This document shows positions 37,901 to 52,900 of a DNA stretch of 64,000 nt, one piece after another. The notes beneath the pieces were generated by a model. That model did no database searches and was not told where the DNA came from. It saw only the letters and a list, made by a program, of their open reading frames with translations. Source of the stretch: Onchocerca lupi (lineage: Eukaryota > Nematoda > Chromadorea > Rhabditida > Onchocercidae); assembly GCA_028564675.1 (NCBI GenBank), contig JAOVVO010000177.1, positions 1 through 64,000 of the forward strand. The letters run 5' to 3'. How positions within the stretch are numbered: position 1 is the stretch's first letter; every line of letters starts with the position of its first letter. A program made the translations under genes and the position numbers.

Positions 37901-40900
37901 CATATATCCGAATTTTTCCATCATTATATTTGCAAATGGTAAGCCTCGCTTTTTTTATCTTAGTTGTAATAGAATAACTGCCTAAAATCTTTTATAGAGT
38001 AGCAGAATCTTTCAGAATTATGCATGTTGTGAAAAATTCTTAAAAAAGTGTGAAACACATACATCTCATATTCTTTATATAATAATCTTTTTTTAACTGC
38101 GCAAAGCCTTTCATAAATTTATTGAAAACTTATATCATGATACAAGCCTATTTTCGACTTCAAGTTTATTCAGGATTTCTTCCTAGTTCTTCCATTCTTC
38201 AATTCCTCTCATTTATTTCTTCTTCCCTATTTTCATATATACTTATTAACATATGGAAAAAATATATAAGAGCATGGATGAAATTAATATAAAATGAGAG
38301 AAGAAAATGACACTTATCTAAGAATTTATTATCAGATATATCAGACCAGAATGAGATCAATTCACGAGACAGAAATGTTTGATTTTCCGATGGTAATTCT
38401 GAAAAAATAAGATTCATAATATTTTTTCCTGAAAAATAGATTTAATGTTTAAACTCCTGCCAATTTTAGTAGCAATAATACTTCCATTAATTGTTAAGAC
38501 ATTAACGACAAATAATGGAATAAAATACCTGTGGATGAAACGATATTATGAACGATTTTGATTTGATCTTCATAAAATCGGCTTAGCCATGCCCGATCAT
38601 TTGCATTACGAAGCATTAAGGCAAGTTGAGTACGAACGTAAAAGGACTGCTTCTGACAGACTTCTGCAGCCGAAACAGTGTCAATCGAAAATGTCAAGAA
38701 GCAAACGCGGCGGTACAACCTATTGAATTAATAGAGAAAATTTTGCAATCATAAATTGAACATCAACTGTCACTACTTCCACCAAAATAACATGTTCAAA
38801 TGGGATATCGATTCATTTTTAAAATATAGAATAAGTTGAGAACACAACGAAACTACAGGAAAGATTTAGATCGCAAATGGTAAAGCTTTGTATTCAACAT
38901 TCCAGTAATTAAAAACAAACTCGAAAAAAGCATTCGTAACATCGCTTGGATCAGTCAGGATTGTTGATGAAAAACTGGATGCAATCCGAGATGAAACCGC
39001 GTTAAGTTGTTCCATATCAATTAAATGCCATGGAAATGGTATCAGTGAATTCATCAATTTTGGTAACGAAGCACGGCAAATCTGCAAGCAACTAGTAGCA
39101 CGTCAAAACATTATAATCAAACAATGCATCAAACACTGGATATATCTATGCTTGTAAAGAAACCATCTCCCAAAATTTTTTTTTTCAAATATCTACTAAA
39201 TAACTGCAGTAAATCAGCATATATATACTACTTCTTGGACTGATGTTAGTTCACTGTCAACAATTTTACCAATTAATTCTTTCGAAAATCCTCAAATAAT
39301 CTTATAGGCACAATTTTTTTCTGTAAGGAGACATGACTACGATTTCCTATGTTCCTCTAATTTTAACATTAAACAAAAAAGTCTTAATATGAAAAAAAAA
39401 AATTGTTAAAATCGCATAGCATGAAAGACAATTCATGCTTCCCGCGCGATGTTCCCAATTTTTACCTGTGACGAGCAAAGTTATTCAAATTCATTTGTAA
39501 GAATTAACTATCATCAATTCTTATTCACTAATCCTATTATTATATTAAACGAGCGATTTCCTGAAATGCATCAAAAATTACTAAATCTTCTTAATTCGAA
39601 ATTGACTAACTGCATAATTGGATGGTCGACTGATACAACTTGCCAATAATGAAAATAATAATGAATAAAATGCACGATGCGCATCTGAGGGCTCCTGTTC
39701 CTATAATTTAATCATATAAAAGAAAAAAATCACTAATGAAGTAATGGATGGAATAACCGAAATTTTATAACAAAAAATTTGAGAAACACAATTATGATTC
39801 AAATGAAAGGTACATTTTCAAAGCAAGAAATGGAGATAATGAATCAATTTCTTAAATTACAGAACAATCAAGAGTAAATGAAATGAAGGAAGCATGAAAA
39901 ATAAATTACTTGGTACTGTATGAGAGGAAGCCATGGAATACGAACAACAATTTGAGTAATAAGAGGAGCACTTTCAGATGCACCATCAACCATAATTTTA
40001 TCCATTGAAGCAAGATCGTATAAACTGGGCCAGAATAAGTGCCAAGGAATATTAATAAAACGACTTTCCTATAAAATTTTGGAATAAATTTTGCTATGTG
40101 AACTTAGTAACTGCCTATATCGCCTACTTTTCTGAATAAAAAAATTTAATTGAATTAAGAAACAACAGCACAACTTAATTAATTCAGTATGCATATGCCG
40201 AACAATCGTGTATTATCGGTGCTGAAATGAAGATCGAAGTAGAATAATACCAATTTTCAACACATAGTTTAGATCATGTTTTACGGGCTGAAATTAGCTG
40301 ATCCAAAAAAAAAAAAAAATACAGTAGACTTCTTTCAAAAGCGTGTACTATACTGCAGAACAGCTAAACAGGGATACAGTTCCGACAAATCCAGTTCTAA
40401 CCTAAGCAAAAATAAACTATCTCAACATAAAATAATTATGCAAAACATACAATAATTTGATGTACGTGAGAAGCGCCATGAGTAAAAAATGCCAATTTTT
40501 CAACATAGTAACGCCAAAACAGTGTTATTAAGTTTTCAGAACCGGATGAAAAGTAAGCATCGTACAATTTATGAAGCTGCTCCATCAAGGATACAAAGTA
40601 ATCCAGAACAATAGCAGCACTGTCAGTATCAGTTGGATTCCATGGAGGAAGATCAGAACCGAATGGTTCTAGAAGTGGGCCAAACACTTGTACGCAACGC
40701 TCGAAAACTTGTCGCAATTCTGAAAACATTTTAATAATTTGCGAATTAAATAATACAAAAGACAACATCAGTATGACAAATAAATTATATGGTTCTAACA
40801 GTAATAAGAAAAATCTCCTTCAGCTGTGTTTGACATATAAATATTATTATCAAAAGGAAGATTCAGAAAGATACAGTTGAATCTGCTTTAAATGAAATAA

Positions 40901-43900
40901 TAGCAAATTATATGTTTATGTTTAGTTGATATTACAGTGGTGCTACATCCTACAATGACGAATGGTTTCTCTCCTGGCTAGTTTCAACACATCAGTGAAA
41001 TATAAAATGATATTATTTATAGCTTGACGGTTAAAAGCCAGCAAAGTATTCGAAAAATCGAGAAGTTTTACTTTAATACGCTAATGAAAAATAGATTATT
41101 AACCTTAGAAAAAAAAACCAACCTGATTTAAGTTTTTCAATAGACCGTTCGGAATCAAATGATAAAGAGGCGATGCTGTATAGGAAAAAATGAACCAGAT
41201 GCAGCACCTTTGATAGATAGTTACCCCAAACATTGTAAAATCTGGTAGATAATTCATTTCTAGATTTCTTGAATTGCACAGCAACTGTTTCACTCGCAAC
41301 AACTGCCTGAAAATTTTTCATATAATTTATAAAATTAAGCAGGAAATAATAAATTGTTAGTGGTAAATTCAGTTAAAAAAAAAAAAAAATCTCTATTATT
41401 TCAAAATTACGATAAATTCAATTATGCCAGATACAATTATGAGCGAAAATTGTCGCAAAAAAAAAAAAAAAAAAAGGCATATCGCATGAAAATTTTAATA
41501 TTATTTGATCACTTGTTGCTTTTATACGCAATTCTTCTGTCGACTTTTGACAATATTCAAGCTTACAATGCCTAGATAGGAAGAACTATTATTAGATAGG
41601 AAGAACTATCGCTAGGGAGTTACTGTCTTAGATGCTGCAATAAAGAATAGAAAACATAGTTAACAGCTAATTGTGAAATAATAGTCAATTCAAGGATCAT
41701 TAATAAATTAATTTAATTTACTTTTGAATTAATTTAAATGATCCTTTTAACTTATCAACATAACTTGAAATAACTTAAGCTGACTTTGGAAGATATCTTT
41801 AGACGAAATTTCAAAATAATCGCATATAAAACATACAGTCATGGTATCGATAATATACTGCGATTTAGTATCCATTATGCATTTTTTGTCTGCACCAAGT
41901 TTTTTAATAATTTCATCAAATATGCATATTGGTGTACTTTTTGTATCACATGCTAGAAAAATATAAAAAATATTGTTACAACCTGCAAAGTTTTTCTTGG
42001 AAATGGAGTTCTAGTCAAGAAAAAGTTTTTTAATGAAATTATAAAAAATTAAAGAAAAAATTAAAACTTAATGAAATCATAAAAAAAAGGAATTTATAAA
42101 AATGCTATCAATAAATCAATTTTTTTTTTTTCGTGATGGTTAAAAAATCATTTTGCTTGAAGGACGAAATAAAATTCTTCCAATTCTTAACTAGCATTGA
42201 TGTGTGTTAGCAATATAATGCGGAGCAAAAAATATATGTCGGTAAAAAGAAGATACAATACTATTTAAATGCATCAAGATGAGAAGACGGAATTACAGTC
42301 CGAAAAAACATTTAGACCTGAGTTAAGCACATCTTCATATTCTGAACCAAATACTTTTAAAAATAGAAATAAATTACATGAGCTACTCTTCGTTCTAATG
42401 AAAAATTCTGGGAAAAAAAAATTATTTACTATTCATACCACCAAGTGAAAGCTTTAAACCATCAATAAAATTGCTCGGGAACCGATGAAATACGGAATGA
42501 ATAAAGTGCTTTGCGCAAATATCATACAGCGGCAATGAGGTGTCTGATATCGAAATCAGGTTTTCAAATGCAGCAGGCATAAGCTGTGAGAATTGATGTG
42601 GTGGTAATCTGAAATAATGCAATACATAGTTCCAAACTGATTGCAGACTACGATTCAAAATAATCAAAAATATGGTAGAATTATAGATAGTATGTTTTCT
42701 TTGGATTTCGTGTACGAACTAATACGAACGTTTGCGCACCACCTAGCGATTAGAAGCAAACTGCACATTAAAACAGACAAGTTTAGCTTCATTTTTAATT
42801 TTTAATAAGAATTTTAAAGAAATGAAGACCAACCTATCGCCAGCATTCTTGATATCCAACTGCGATAGCAAAGTTAATGCGGCTGATGATGTAATTGGAT
42901 CACGGACAGCTTTACTTAAAGATGTATACAAATTCAGTAATTCAGTTGGAGGGATGCAATGAGGAGTAAAGTATGGTGTCAAAAGATGAGTTAAATGAGA
43001 ACCACTTAAGATAACACGCATTAAATTGTGCTGTTCGTGTGGATTATCAGCAATAAATGCCTGCAACAAATGATCATACGGAGAATTCAATTTCATCAAT
43101 ATAATCTAAAAGTTATTGAGTCCTCGTGTAACAGATACATTTTTTTTTGGAATTAAATTTTCCACTGATAATTACTCATCGAGTCGAACTCATTTTTTTG
43201 GAAGCAAAATAGAGAAATAATGTAGCATAAATTGATTAATAAAACTTACCTTCAGCTTCTTCTTCGGGGATTTTCTAATTTTTAGTTCTCATTGACAGTA
43301 TAAAAGAAAAAATTACAATTAAAAAAAAAAACACACTTCTCCAAGTTTGGCTAAAGCGAATGCATATGAATCTGCTGCTGCGGGAAAAATCATTTCTAAT
43401 GACGTGATGGAAGAAGTGGAATGATAAAACAATATTCGTCCTGCATCGCGTAGTTTTGCATGCATTGAAGAAAGAAAGTCAATATTTTTCATATGATTAT
43501 GCATTTTACTGAAAAAGCTATTTTATGAAATTTTGGGCTCCTAAAATATATTAAAATAAAGGAGCAACCAATTTCTAATTTTTTGACCATACATGCACTT
43601 GCACATTAATATCGCAATATATCAAACAATTCGACTAATAAAATATGGTAATTGTGATTCGAATTTTCACACACGCTTTACTATGTTATACTGCAGTTTT
43701 ACTGGAGAAGGACATGTAAGATTAATGAATAGATTCAAAGGATAAAAATTGATCAAAAAATTTCTTTGCACTTACAAAATTATATTTTCCAAATTAGCAC
43801 AGTGAAGTGATGTTTGTTCAAATAATTTGGAATAGATGCTTGCCAATTCATTGGATCTTTTTAGACGATTAGCCTTCATTTTAGCTTCCACAGATGTCTG

Positions 43901-46900
43901 GAAAAAATATGCATAAGAGAAAAAATGAAAAAAAATTTTGAAAATCTTTTTTATTTTTCTTTTAAACTCTAATCTTCGAAATAATTTCTCTTCAAAAATT
44001 CGGAACCTCGAAAATGAACATAAATTTTTAGTAAATATCAATAGAAGATAAAAATTATACCTGATATCGACTAGCTGTAACAATTACATTAGATGTTATA
44101 GGATGTGCACATTTGCTACCAAAAGCGGTACTACACTTTAACACGATGACTAATTCAGTTGCTGATTTACCATATAGGTCCGGATAGTAACCGACGTACT
44201 CGTCATCCAATATTTCCACTTGGTCTTTAGCACTGACAAATACTCTATAATATTTAACCAAATTATAGAAGTCTGTTGGTGTCAGAAATTTTAAGTTTCA
44301 ATTCGAATTCAGTGAATTTGGAAATTCATTTCATTTCTTTGTCAAAAACTTATAAATCAAACAAAAAAAATAATCTTAAAAAAAAGACTTAATCTGTTTT
44401 AAGCAAATAGAAACCTGGCAGCTTCACTGATTTCCCTTAAATGAGCGGCATATGGCTTAAGACAATGACGACTATTACAAGCAATAGATAAATCGAAAGG
44501 AATTTCTCGTGGCAATGTGGGATGCAGCGGTATCACTGGATAAGGCAATGCTTGACTGCGTTTACTGAATTGAGTTATCAGTTGTGTAAAATTACGGGCT
44601 CGAATTATTGGTGGATTGACCACAAGTGAACCAAGATGGCATGCAAATATGTACAGCTGCAAAGCAAACTTGAAGTAATTATATTTCAAAAATATCTTCT
44701 CTGAAATTTCGGCTTAACTACTATTCTGTCGCATTCATTGTACAAAAAAGAGAGAAAAAGAAAGTATACGACCGTGCAAATTTCATTATGAAAAAATCAC
44801 TTTTTTTCAAATGTCAAATGAGTGAAAATATGTAAACCTTCTGTTCCTCACTGATTTTCTTCCGCAGCTCATCTATATTAATATATTCCACCCAAGGATG
44901 CTGAAATCAAAGCGACAGTCCGATATAATTATTAATTATACGTTTAAAATGACTAAGAAATTTATTGCCAATAATTTGAAATAAACACTAAGTTCCACGA
45001 AGTTATGAGAAAAACTTTTAAAAATTTCAAAAAAAAAAAAAGAAAAATTAACAAATCGCCAATACATGTATATAAAAACTAACGAAATCATCTGCAACAA
45101 TAAACTGTAGTAAATGATCAAGTAAAAAATCGTCAAAAGCATGAAGTGACATGCTACAAATCTTTGGATTTGATAACCACTGAGCGAATGCCTAAAATAC
45201 GAGAAATTTTCTTTAAAAAATTAATTTGTGTTAATTTCAATATTAAAATGAACGACTTGCATATTTATTTCATCGAAAAATGCAAATAAAGTGATCGAAT
45301 TCAAGAAGCAAAACTCAAGTCATTTTTAAATTATTAGATTCTCACTAGATCACTATCGATTCCAATAAATTCTCATAACATATGTCGAACATCCCATTCC
45401 AAACAATTTGAACTGACGCATACAAATTAAAAGTTGTTTAATTCAAAGTATAGATAACTCGCTAAATATTCGTCTTATTTGAATGCTGCCAAATAACCTT
45501 ATGTTACTCGATGAAATATACTAACTTTTACCTTATAAAATAGAGAAATACCCTTTTCACTTTTGTATTCCATTTGAGGTAAAATCTTTTCTCGTAGTTC
45601 TTCAAATAGAGGCTTACTGGATAAATTTGTGAGATATTTCTCGCCGAAACAAAATTTTGCTCTAAAACATATTTTATATAAGATTAACAAAAACAAAAGG
45701 ATAAAATAATACAAAGAATAAAAGAATAGTGAAGTGAATAAAATTAAATGGTTTCTTTGGACTTGAGATTTCTGTATTATCTAATGAGTTTGTAATGTCT
45801 AATACGCTCCATGATCATTGGTGGTGCGTTAGAATGCGACAAATTTCAGGTAAAAAATTAATGGATAAATCGATACTTACGCCAAATATTTTTTTCGCGA
45901 ATATAAGTGAATTGCCAAATTTTGTAGAATAAAAGGAAAAATAGGATGTTCTTTAACATAACTACTGCATCCAAATTGCAACCATCGATGAAAATGTAGC
46001 CGTTCAATCGGAATATTCACATGGGATTTGGATGCTGCCTTCTGGAAATACAAAAATTCATCGATGACATAAAGTGACGGATTCTACAAATTTCTAATAA
46101 TGCACTGAGTTGAAATCAGAGTCACTAACTAAAAACAGAAATATTTCGAAATATTCTAGATTTAAATTATGCATTAAGTATACATATACAGAATTATTAA
46201 TGATTTCCGATGAATGACGTGATAAAAATACATACCGCATTTAATCATTTATCTATGTTTCTTAACCATTACCGGAACTAAATCATTAATCATAAATATC
46301 ACTAATTTCAATTTGTTCAAAACTGTTCGTTCGAATGACGGAATAATTCTACAGAAATACTAATGATATATTACTAATTCTGGAACAGTAATTTTAAGCA
46401 CTAATATTAAGTTCAATTTAATGAACTTATTTAATTTTTACAGTAACCTTTACGGATTGATCCAAACTATTTTTCGGATGTTTACTCATGGCTCGGTATA
46501 AAGCTTCATAAAAGGTTTCATGACTCTGTTGTTCAGCTAACAATAATGCAAAAGATGCCCATGGTGAAATGTTCAAATCTGTGGAACCAATGAGGGGTGG
46601 GACGCTATCATCACTCGTAAACCATGACAGCATACTTTTTGATCCATCTTTCCACTGCTGTAAATCATAAATTATGGTTCAACTTCATAAAGATGAACAG
46701 ACTGAACTGAATTATAAATTAAATTATATAATAGTCTCGTTCTTGTAATACAACTTTTAAAATATTTTTTTAAAAATTTTAAACTAAGAATTTTACAACC
46801 TAGCCTAATCTAGCCAGCCTAATCATTGAAAGAATTAAAAGCATGCTATGTGATGGATACAATTATGCTATTAAGATCTAATTCATTCGATTATTGTATA

Positions 46901-49900
46901 ATTCTAACTGAGAAATAAGTTCTTAGGACAAAATGATTTCTGAAGCTTCAAAAAAACAAAATTTTACCTGCTGCAACACAGCATAGTTGGCTTTAAGTAA
47001 TTTTGGAATGCCCAATAGCTTTGTTTGATCTCTTACAAATGCCAAACGCACCAATATTCCAAGCAAATAAAGTGTGGATTTATCGGTGTTCCATTGAGTG
47101 GGCCTTTTGCAGCACAACAACTGTATCCAACCATTCAATTGTATTTGCGAAAAATTCTCATTTATGTGATACTGAAATTTGATTTTAGATCTATTTTTTA
47201 GGCTCAAAATTCAAGAAATTTCAAGATTCAGATTAGAGTTTACTGCAGCATCTGCCACTGAAAAACCAGAAATCACGTCAATAAAATCTATTGAATTCAA
47301 AACACAAACCGTAATAGCTGAACCTAAAAGCCGAATAGTTGGACCAGGAAATTTATTGGCGCCAGCAATAAGTTGAATCGCATAAGAGGATACATCACAA
47401 AGAAGTAAACGGTCAAAACACTGTATGAAGCTGCAAGAAAATTCAAGAATTGAGAGTTTGGAAATCTGTCGATGTAAAGGAGATTAATGCAAAAAAAAAA
47501 GAACTGCAGTAAATTAGAATAATATTCAAACTTTGAACTACATTTCGTGTGAAGTCAAGATAGTGGATGCATCCGGAAATGATGACATAAGTCGCGCGAG
47601 AATTACTACTGATCCAACATAACAACCAGATGTGATAAGCTCCGACCACAATGATAGGCCTGATGATAAAAATTCATCGACGCTGAAAGCTACTTTATCT
47701 GATCAAAACCAAGAAAAATTTCATCATCACTTATACAATTGACGCAACGCCTTGGTTTAGCAAGAGAAGTATGAAAATTACGAGAATATTACAGGTGATG
47801 CAGTGCATATCCTACAAACAGCAAAAAATTGTTTTTAAGAAATTGTAACCTTAACAATGACCGCTGAATAACAAAAACGAAGAAAGAAGCGAGATCGTTG
47901 ACTGACTGAATATTTAACGCATCAGTCTGAAAAAAGAAGTTTCATAACTTTCGCTTTGCTTGATTTTATCTATATTCAGCACTTAGATAAGCATCCGGCA
48001 ATTAAATAATTAAAAACTAAGAAAAAAAAAAAGGAAAAATATGAAACAGAAGCCACAGATGATTTTAAATTTCCAAAAAATAATTTGCATTCCAATTTTT
48101 CTCTGTTATTTCTATCAGTAATGACTAATGCTAATAAAGAATAGAGATTTGAAGTCTAACGTATCTTTTCACTTTTCAATGATATAGGTATAAATTTTAT
48201 AATACTTTTTCTGCACCAGTAGCGATGGCTAGATCATCGAGAAGTCCCATCATTAAAAAAAAAAGGAACTTCAATAAATTCAATAAATCATTTTCCTGTT
48301 TCATGAAATATTGAAATGAGAAATACCTGCAGAGGTAATTTTAGTCGCACTAAAATATCCCAACAAAATGTATCAAAACAATGTTCATAATCGGGTACTT
48401 TCGATGCCAGCTTAGCGACTTTATTCCAAGATTTCGAAATTAGTCCATTAGTTACTTTACACTGGGCCATATGCCCCTTAACTAAAGTATCAGCACAAAC
48501 AGAATGTACTTCAGGATGCAACCAAAGCTTTCCATTTTCATCTGTTCCCCAATTCATGGAACCCAATACACGCCTTAACTAAATTTGGTTAAACTTGATA
48601 AATATGAATAGTTTTCCTTTATGATGAATACTGAAGTCACTGATAAATTCTACAAAATTTAAATCCTTAGAAATTTAGAAAAGTAAGAAAGTAATTCTTG
48701 TTTCTCTTAAATGCTTCAATTCTAATAATCCTTCACAGTAGAAAAAGCTAGCCTGGCAATTCTGGATGCAGAATGATTTGGTGGCCTGTTAATTAACCAT
48801 TTTCCACATATTACACCGACATCATCTACCGATAAGCGACAATTTGACAAGGGTGCTACTGATAGCACTTCTACTGCATACTGAAAATGAATTCAAGAAT
48901 TTGCTTAATAGTGTCATCTTAATGTTCCAACTGAGATTTAGTTTTGATAAAATCTAGCATTTAATTTTGATAAAAATTTATGAGAGAATTATGTTAAATA
49001 ATGCTAAGAATTTCGGACAGAAAAAATGATTGTTGGATGAATGAATGATAACTTTCCGACGAACACTGAATTACGATATCAGACGAGATTTTGTCATTAT
49101 TTTTTCCATTCCTGGATGTTGCAAAATCAATGCAAAATTAAAAATTATTGGTATCAGCCGTAAACACTGAAATCACTAACTTCATCTAGGGAATCAAGAT
49201 TCCGATCGATAAAAAGTAATATTTTCTGAAGGAGATATGGATGTTTATCCAAGAGAATTCCAACAGTTTCAGCACCAGCTTTATAAAAATGATCGCGCAT
49301 GGAAACATCACGAAAGCATACCTTAAAGGATGTAAATTATTGCATTATTAATATTCACAAATAGGTTGCATTTAGTCTGTGTCATTTTTGTAGGACAAGT
49401 ATGACTGTGCTAAAAATGACTGACATAAACAACAGTCTCGATAACAACTATAATTTTTTTTTTGTAATGCATCAAAACACAAAGTTCAATAAAAGATACA
49501 AAAAGCTTACGAAATATCTTATGAATTTTAAATACTTGAATCGAAATATGCGGCAAAAAATAACTTACATTCAATATTTCAACAGTAAACGAATCAACAC
49601 CTGTATCCGATGCAGAAATAATGGCTGCCAAAGCCGAAATCATATAAATGCGATCGTCACTGGGTAAATCCGGTAATTTGTCAAATAAACTACCAGCTTT
49701 AAAAAGCAAGAAATAATATTAAAAAATTTCTGCTCCAATCGAAGTCTCGAAATTATTCGAATTTCTTTTTATGAAGAAAAAATTAACAAAATCAGTAAAA
49801 ATCATATAAACCTTTTTCAACTAAATCAGGTAAATCTTTATCTGGAAATTCGTATAATTGTGCTATTGTTACTGCCACTTTTCGCCTCAATAATATTTGA

Positions 49901-52900
49901 CAACGCATCCGACATGTTTCACTCACAATATCATATGGCAAGTCCACTACAAATTGAAGAAGGCCAAGGCTGAAACTATTTTGAATTAATTTATTATTTC
50001 TTATTTTATATAAAAATAAAGACAAATGTTAAGAGGACGGCTAAAATCTAGAAAAACTAATCCACCAATAATCCAATAGATGTTCTGAAAGTCTGACAGT
50101 GATATGCAAATTCATTTCAGAAGAAGCATCATATTCAGCAAATGTTTGTGAAAAACGTATTTTACTGACTTCGTAAATGCAGTCATGTAAACCGACTTTA
50201 ATATTTGAAATACAATTTTCTGAAGAAATCATGAACAGTGTGCTATGAAGGGAACTTCACACTGTTCATGATTTTATGCAAATTTTACATGATAAGGGGA
50301 CCAATATTCCATAAAAGTTTCAAATAAATCTAATATTAACTTTTTCACACAATTTTCTAAGGCAAATTTCTCTTTCGATCCTGATACACTTAGTCTTTTA
50401 GTTGAAATATTATTTGTGATGCGTCGTTTCTTGATCAGCGCTTATTTTAATAACCAAAACAAATGTTGGCGCTGAAAATGGTTAATAGGAAGAAAGAATG
50501 GGAAAAAGATGCCTTGACAGCATATAAAAAAAAAATACTTTTGTTTGCTAATAATATAATATACGGCATGTAAAACGATGCGATCGAATTCTTTCTGTAT
50601 CATTTCTGCTTCATCAAATGACAGCATTTCTTTGATAACTTTCAAAAATTCAGCTGAACATCTGAAATTTATTCATATCAATGATGTCTAGCTTGCTTGC
50701 TTTTAATGTTTGAAATGTGTTTGAAAATAAGATTAATATATACTTGTCATCGATTCTGATGACTGTTCAATTATATCAATAACTGGAATAATAACATGCT
50801 GAATATGCTTAATTAAGGAATCTAACATCATCAATCCATTAGTAAACAACTGTTAGTTTAGATAGCAAAATAGTTCTTACATACAATACACGATTTTTAA
50901 TAACGTTTAGACACTGATATTCATACTACAGTGAGGTATTTAAATGAGCAGAATTTGCAGAATATCTCGCTTAAATTAGATATAATTTCATGATTAAAAA
51001 TAATTAAGTAATTAGTAAGTTACATAAATCATGGGATATGAGATACTTGAATAAAAATTACATGACGCTTTGGCGCAATGCATAACCAATTTGTTTACAA
51101 AACTGACGATAGTTAAATGTGCCATAAGTATATAAGCCATCGTTAAATACTTTAATGAGCACCAATTCGAAAGCAATAAAAGTTAAAGCTTGATTAACTG
51201 GATCTGACTCTAAAAAAAAAAAAAAAGAAAAAAAAGAAAATGGAAATGATACCGAACTTAATGCTGGACTGATTTAATTTTTAAGAGTTTTACAGCTCAG
51301 TGAATATGAAACAAAGTTCGACACTCAAATTTAATCAGTTCTATATTAAACAGTAGTTTGTATCCTGAAGGAACAAATTAAACGGCCGAATAATAAGGAA
51401 AAATTTAATTGGACGGTACAGACTTACTTAAAGTAATAGCGAAACATCGAATTGCTTTAGCAAAAGCAGCTTCGGCGCTGAACTGATTAAAAAATGCGAT
51501 CAAATCAGTTTCACTTATGGTCACCGTAGACCCATCCTTCTAGAAAATGCAAATTTTCATAGGTTTTTCAACGTACACATCTGAATGACTCATCGAAAAT
51601 GTTTGCTAATAACTAAGTATATCAAAATCACTGGAAATTGAGTATATTAAATTCTTTGTTCTAATAAACCGCAGCCGAGCCATAAACAACACAAGCTATC
51701 AGTGAAGATAAATTTGATTAATTATGTTATAAGTGCGAAAGTCACCTCGGCTCCGTCATCACTTATAACAACCCAAGAATTGTTTTCGTTTTCAAAATTT
51801 ATTATACGTCGCAAAAAACTTTCACGGCCCCTGCAATATATCAATAATAACTTACTGAGGTCCAAACTTATTAAAATTTGATCACATTATATTGTTCTAA
51901 TGCCATTTATACCGAAGATAGACTGATAAAAATGAAAAGGAGAATTATAAAAAATATATAGGTTTCAAGTTACAGTAAGTAATGATGCGATCAAATGTCG
52001 AACATGTATTCAAAATGTAAATATTATTTTCTCAGCAAGAATAATCAAGACAAGCATAACTACAACAAGTAAATATGTATCACAAATTGAAAATTAAATA
52101 TAAGATTGACAAAAATCTTAATATTAGAAATCGATAAATTTAATACTCACCGTATCGACGAAAGCAATAAACTCATCATTACTATATAGTTATCAATAAT
52201 AATACGATCGTTTATACTGTCAATTTCGATATACGACTGAAGTAATGGTGCAGCCCACTGAGATACAGGTGAAACTAGACGAAGGACTTGACACAATAAA
52301 TATTGCTGGTCAAAAGGGGTACACGCTTTCAAAAGAACGGCTACCTGAATTTCGAATTTTTAAAAAAAGCAAATTCATCTTCCACATAAGATTGGAGAAA
52401 GCGATTTTGAATACGAAATTTACCAATTCACTGATCCATCCAGAAACGGCGGTGATAAACCGTGAAGGAAGATCTGGATAACGTAAACAATGGAAGAGAT
52501 CAGAAAGTGCATTACGAAGATTTCGCCTACTTACAGTATCAGCACCTCCAGGAAGAACTGAAATTTGAAAGAAATCGTAGAAAATATAAGATGATTAGAT
52601 CAAATGATATTTCAAACCGGATGAAATTACTTCTTCTAGAAAACAAAGATCATAAGAAATCGTACAAATTTTTTATCCAGAAAAAAGAACATGTGGCATA
52701 TACTTTGCTAGCATTATAAAAAAATTTTCTTTTTCATAAAAAAAACTTTTTATGCAATAAGATTTGCTGGATTTATGATAGGAAATAACTTTATAGTGAC
52801 TTTCCACGTGATGCAACAGATCTACAAACTAACAGCATGGTGGACTATTTATATTGCAACGATGTTCCATCATGAAGGCATTGTTGTAATCGATAATACG

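Noticed and set aside
47811..47850. An intron splitting the epg-5 exon 47926-47793
   Set aside because: Reading straight through is open, keeps phase with the next exon and aligns better with EPG5 (VGYALHHL).
52560..52719. Plus-strand open frame rich in Lys/Arg opposite epg-5
   Set aside because: It begins as an antisense shadow of an epg-5 exon and continues into its intron; no independent support.
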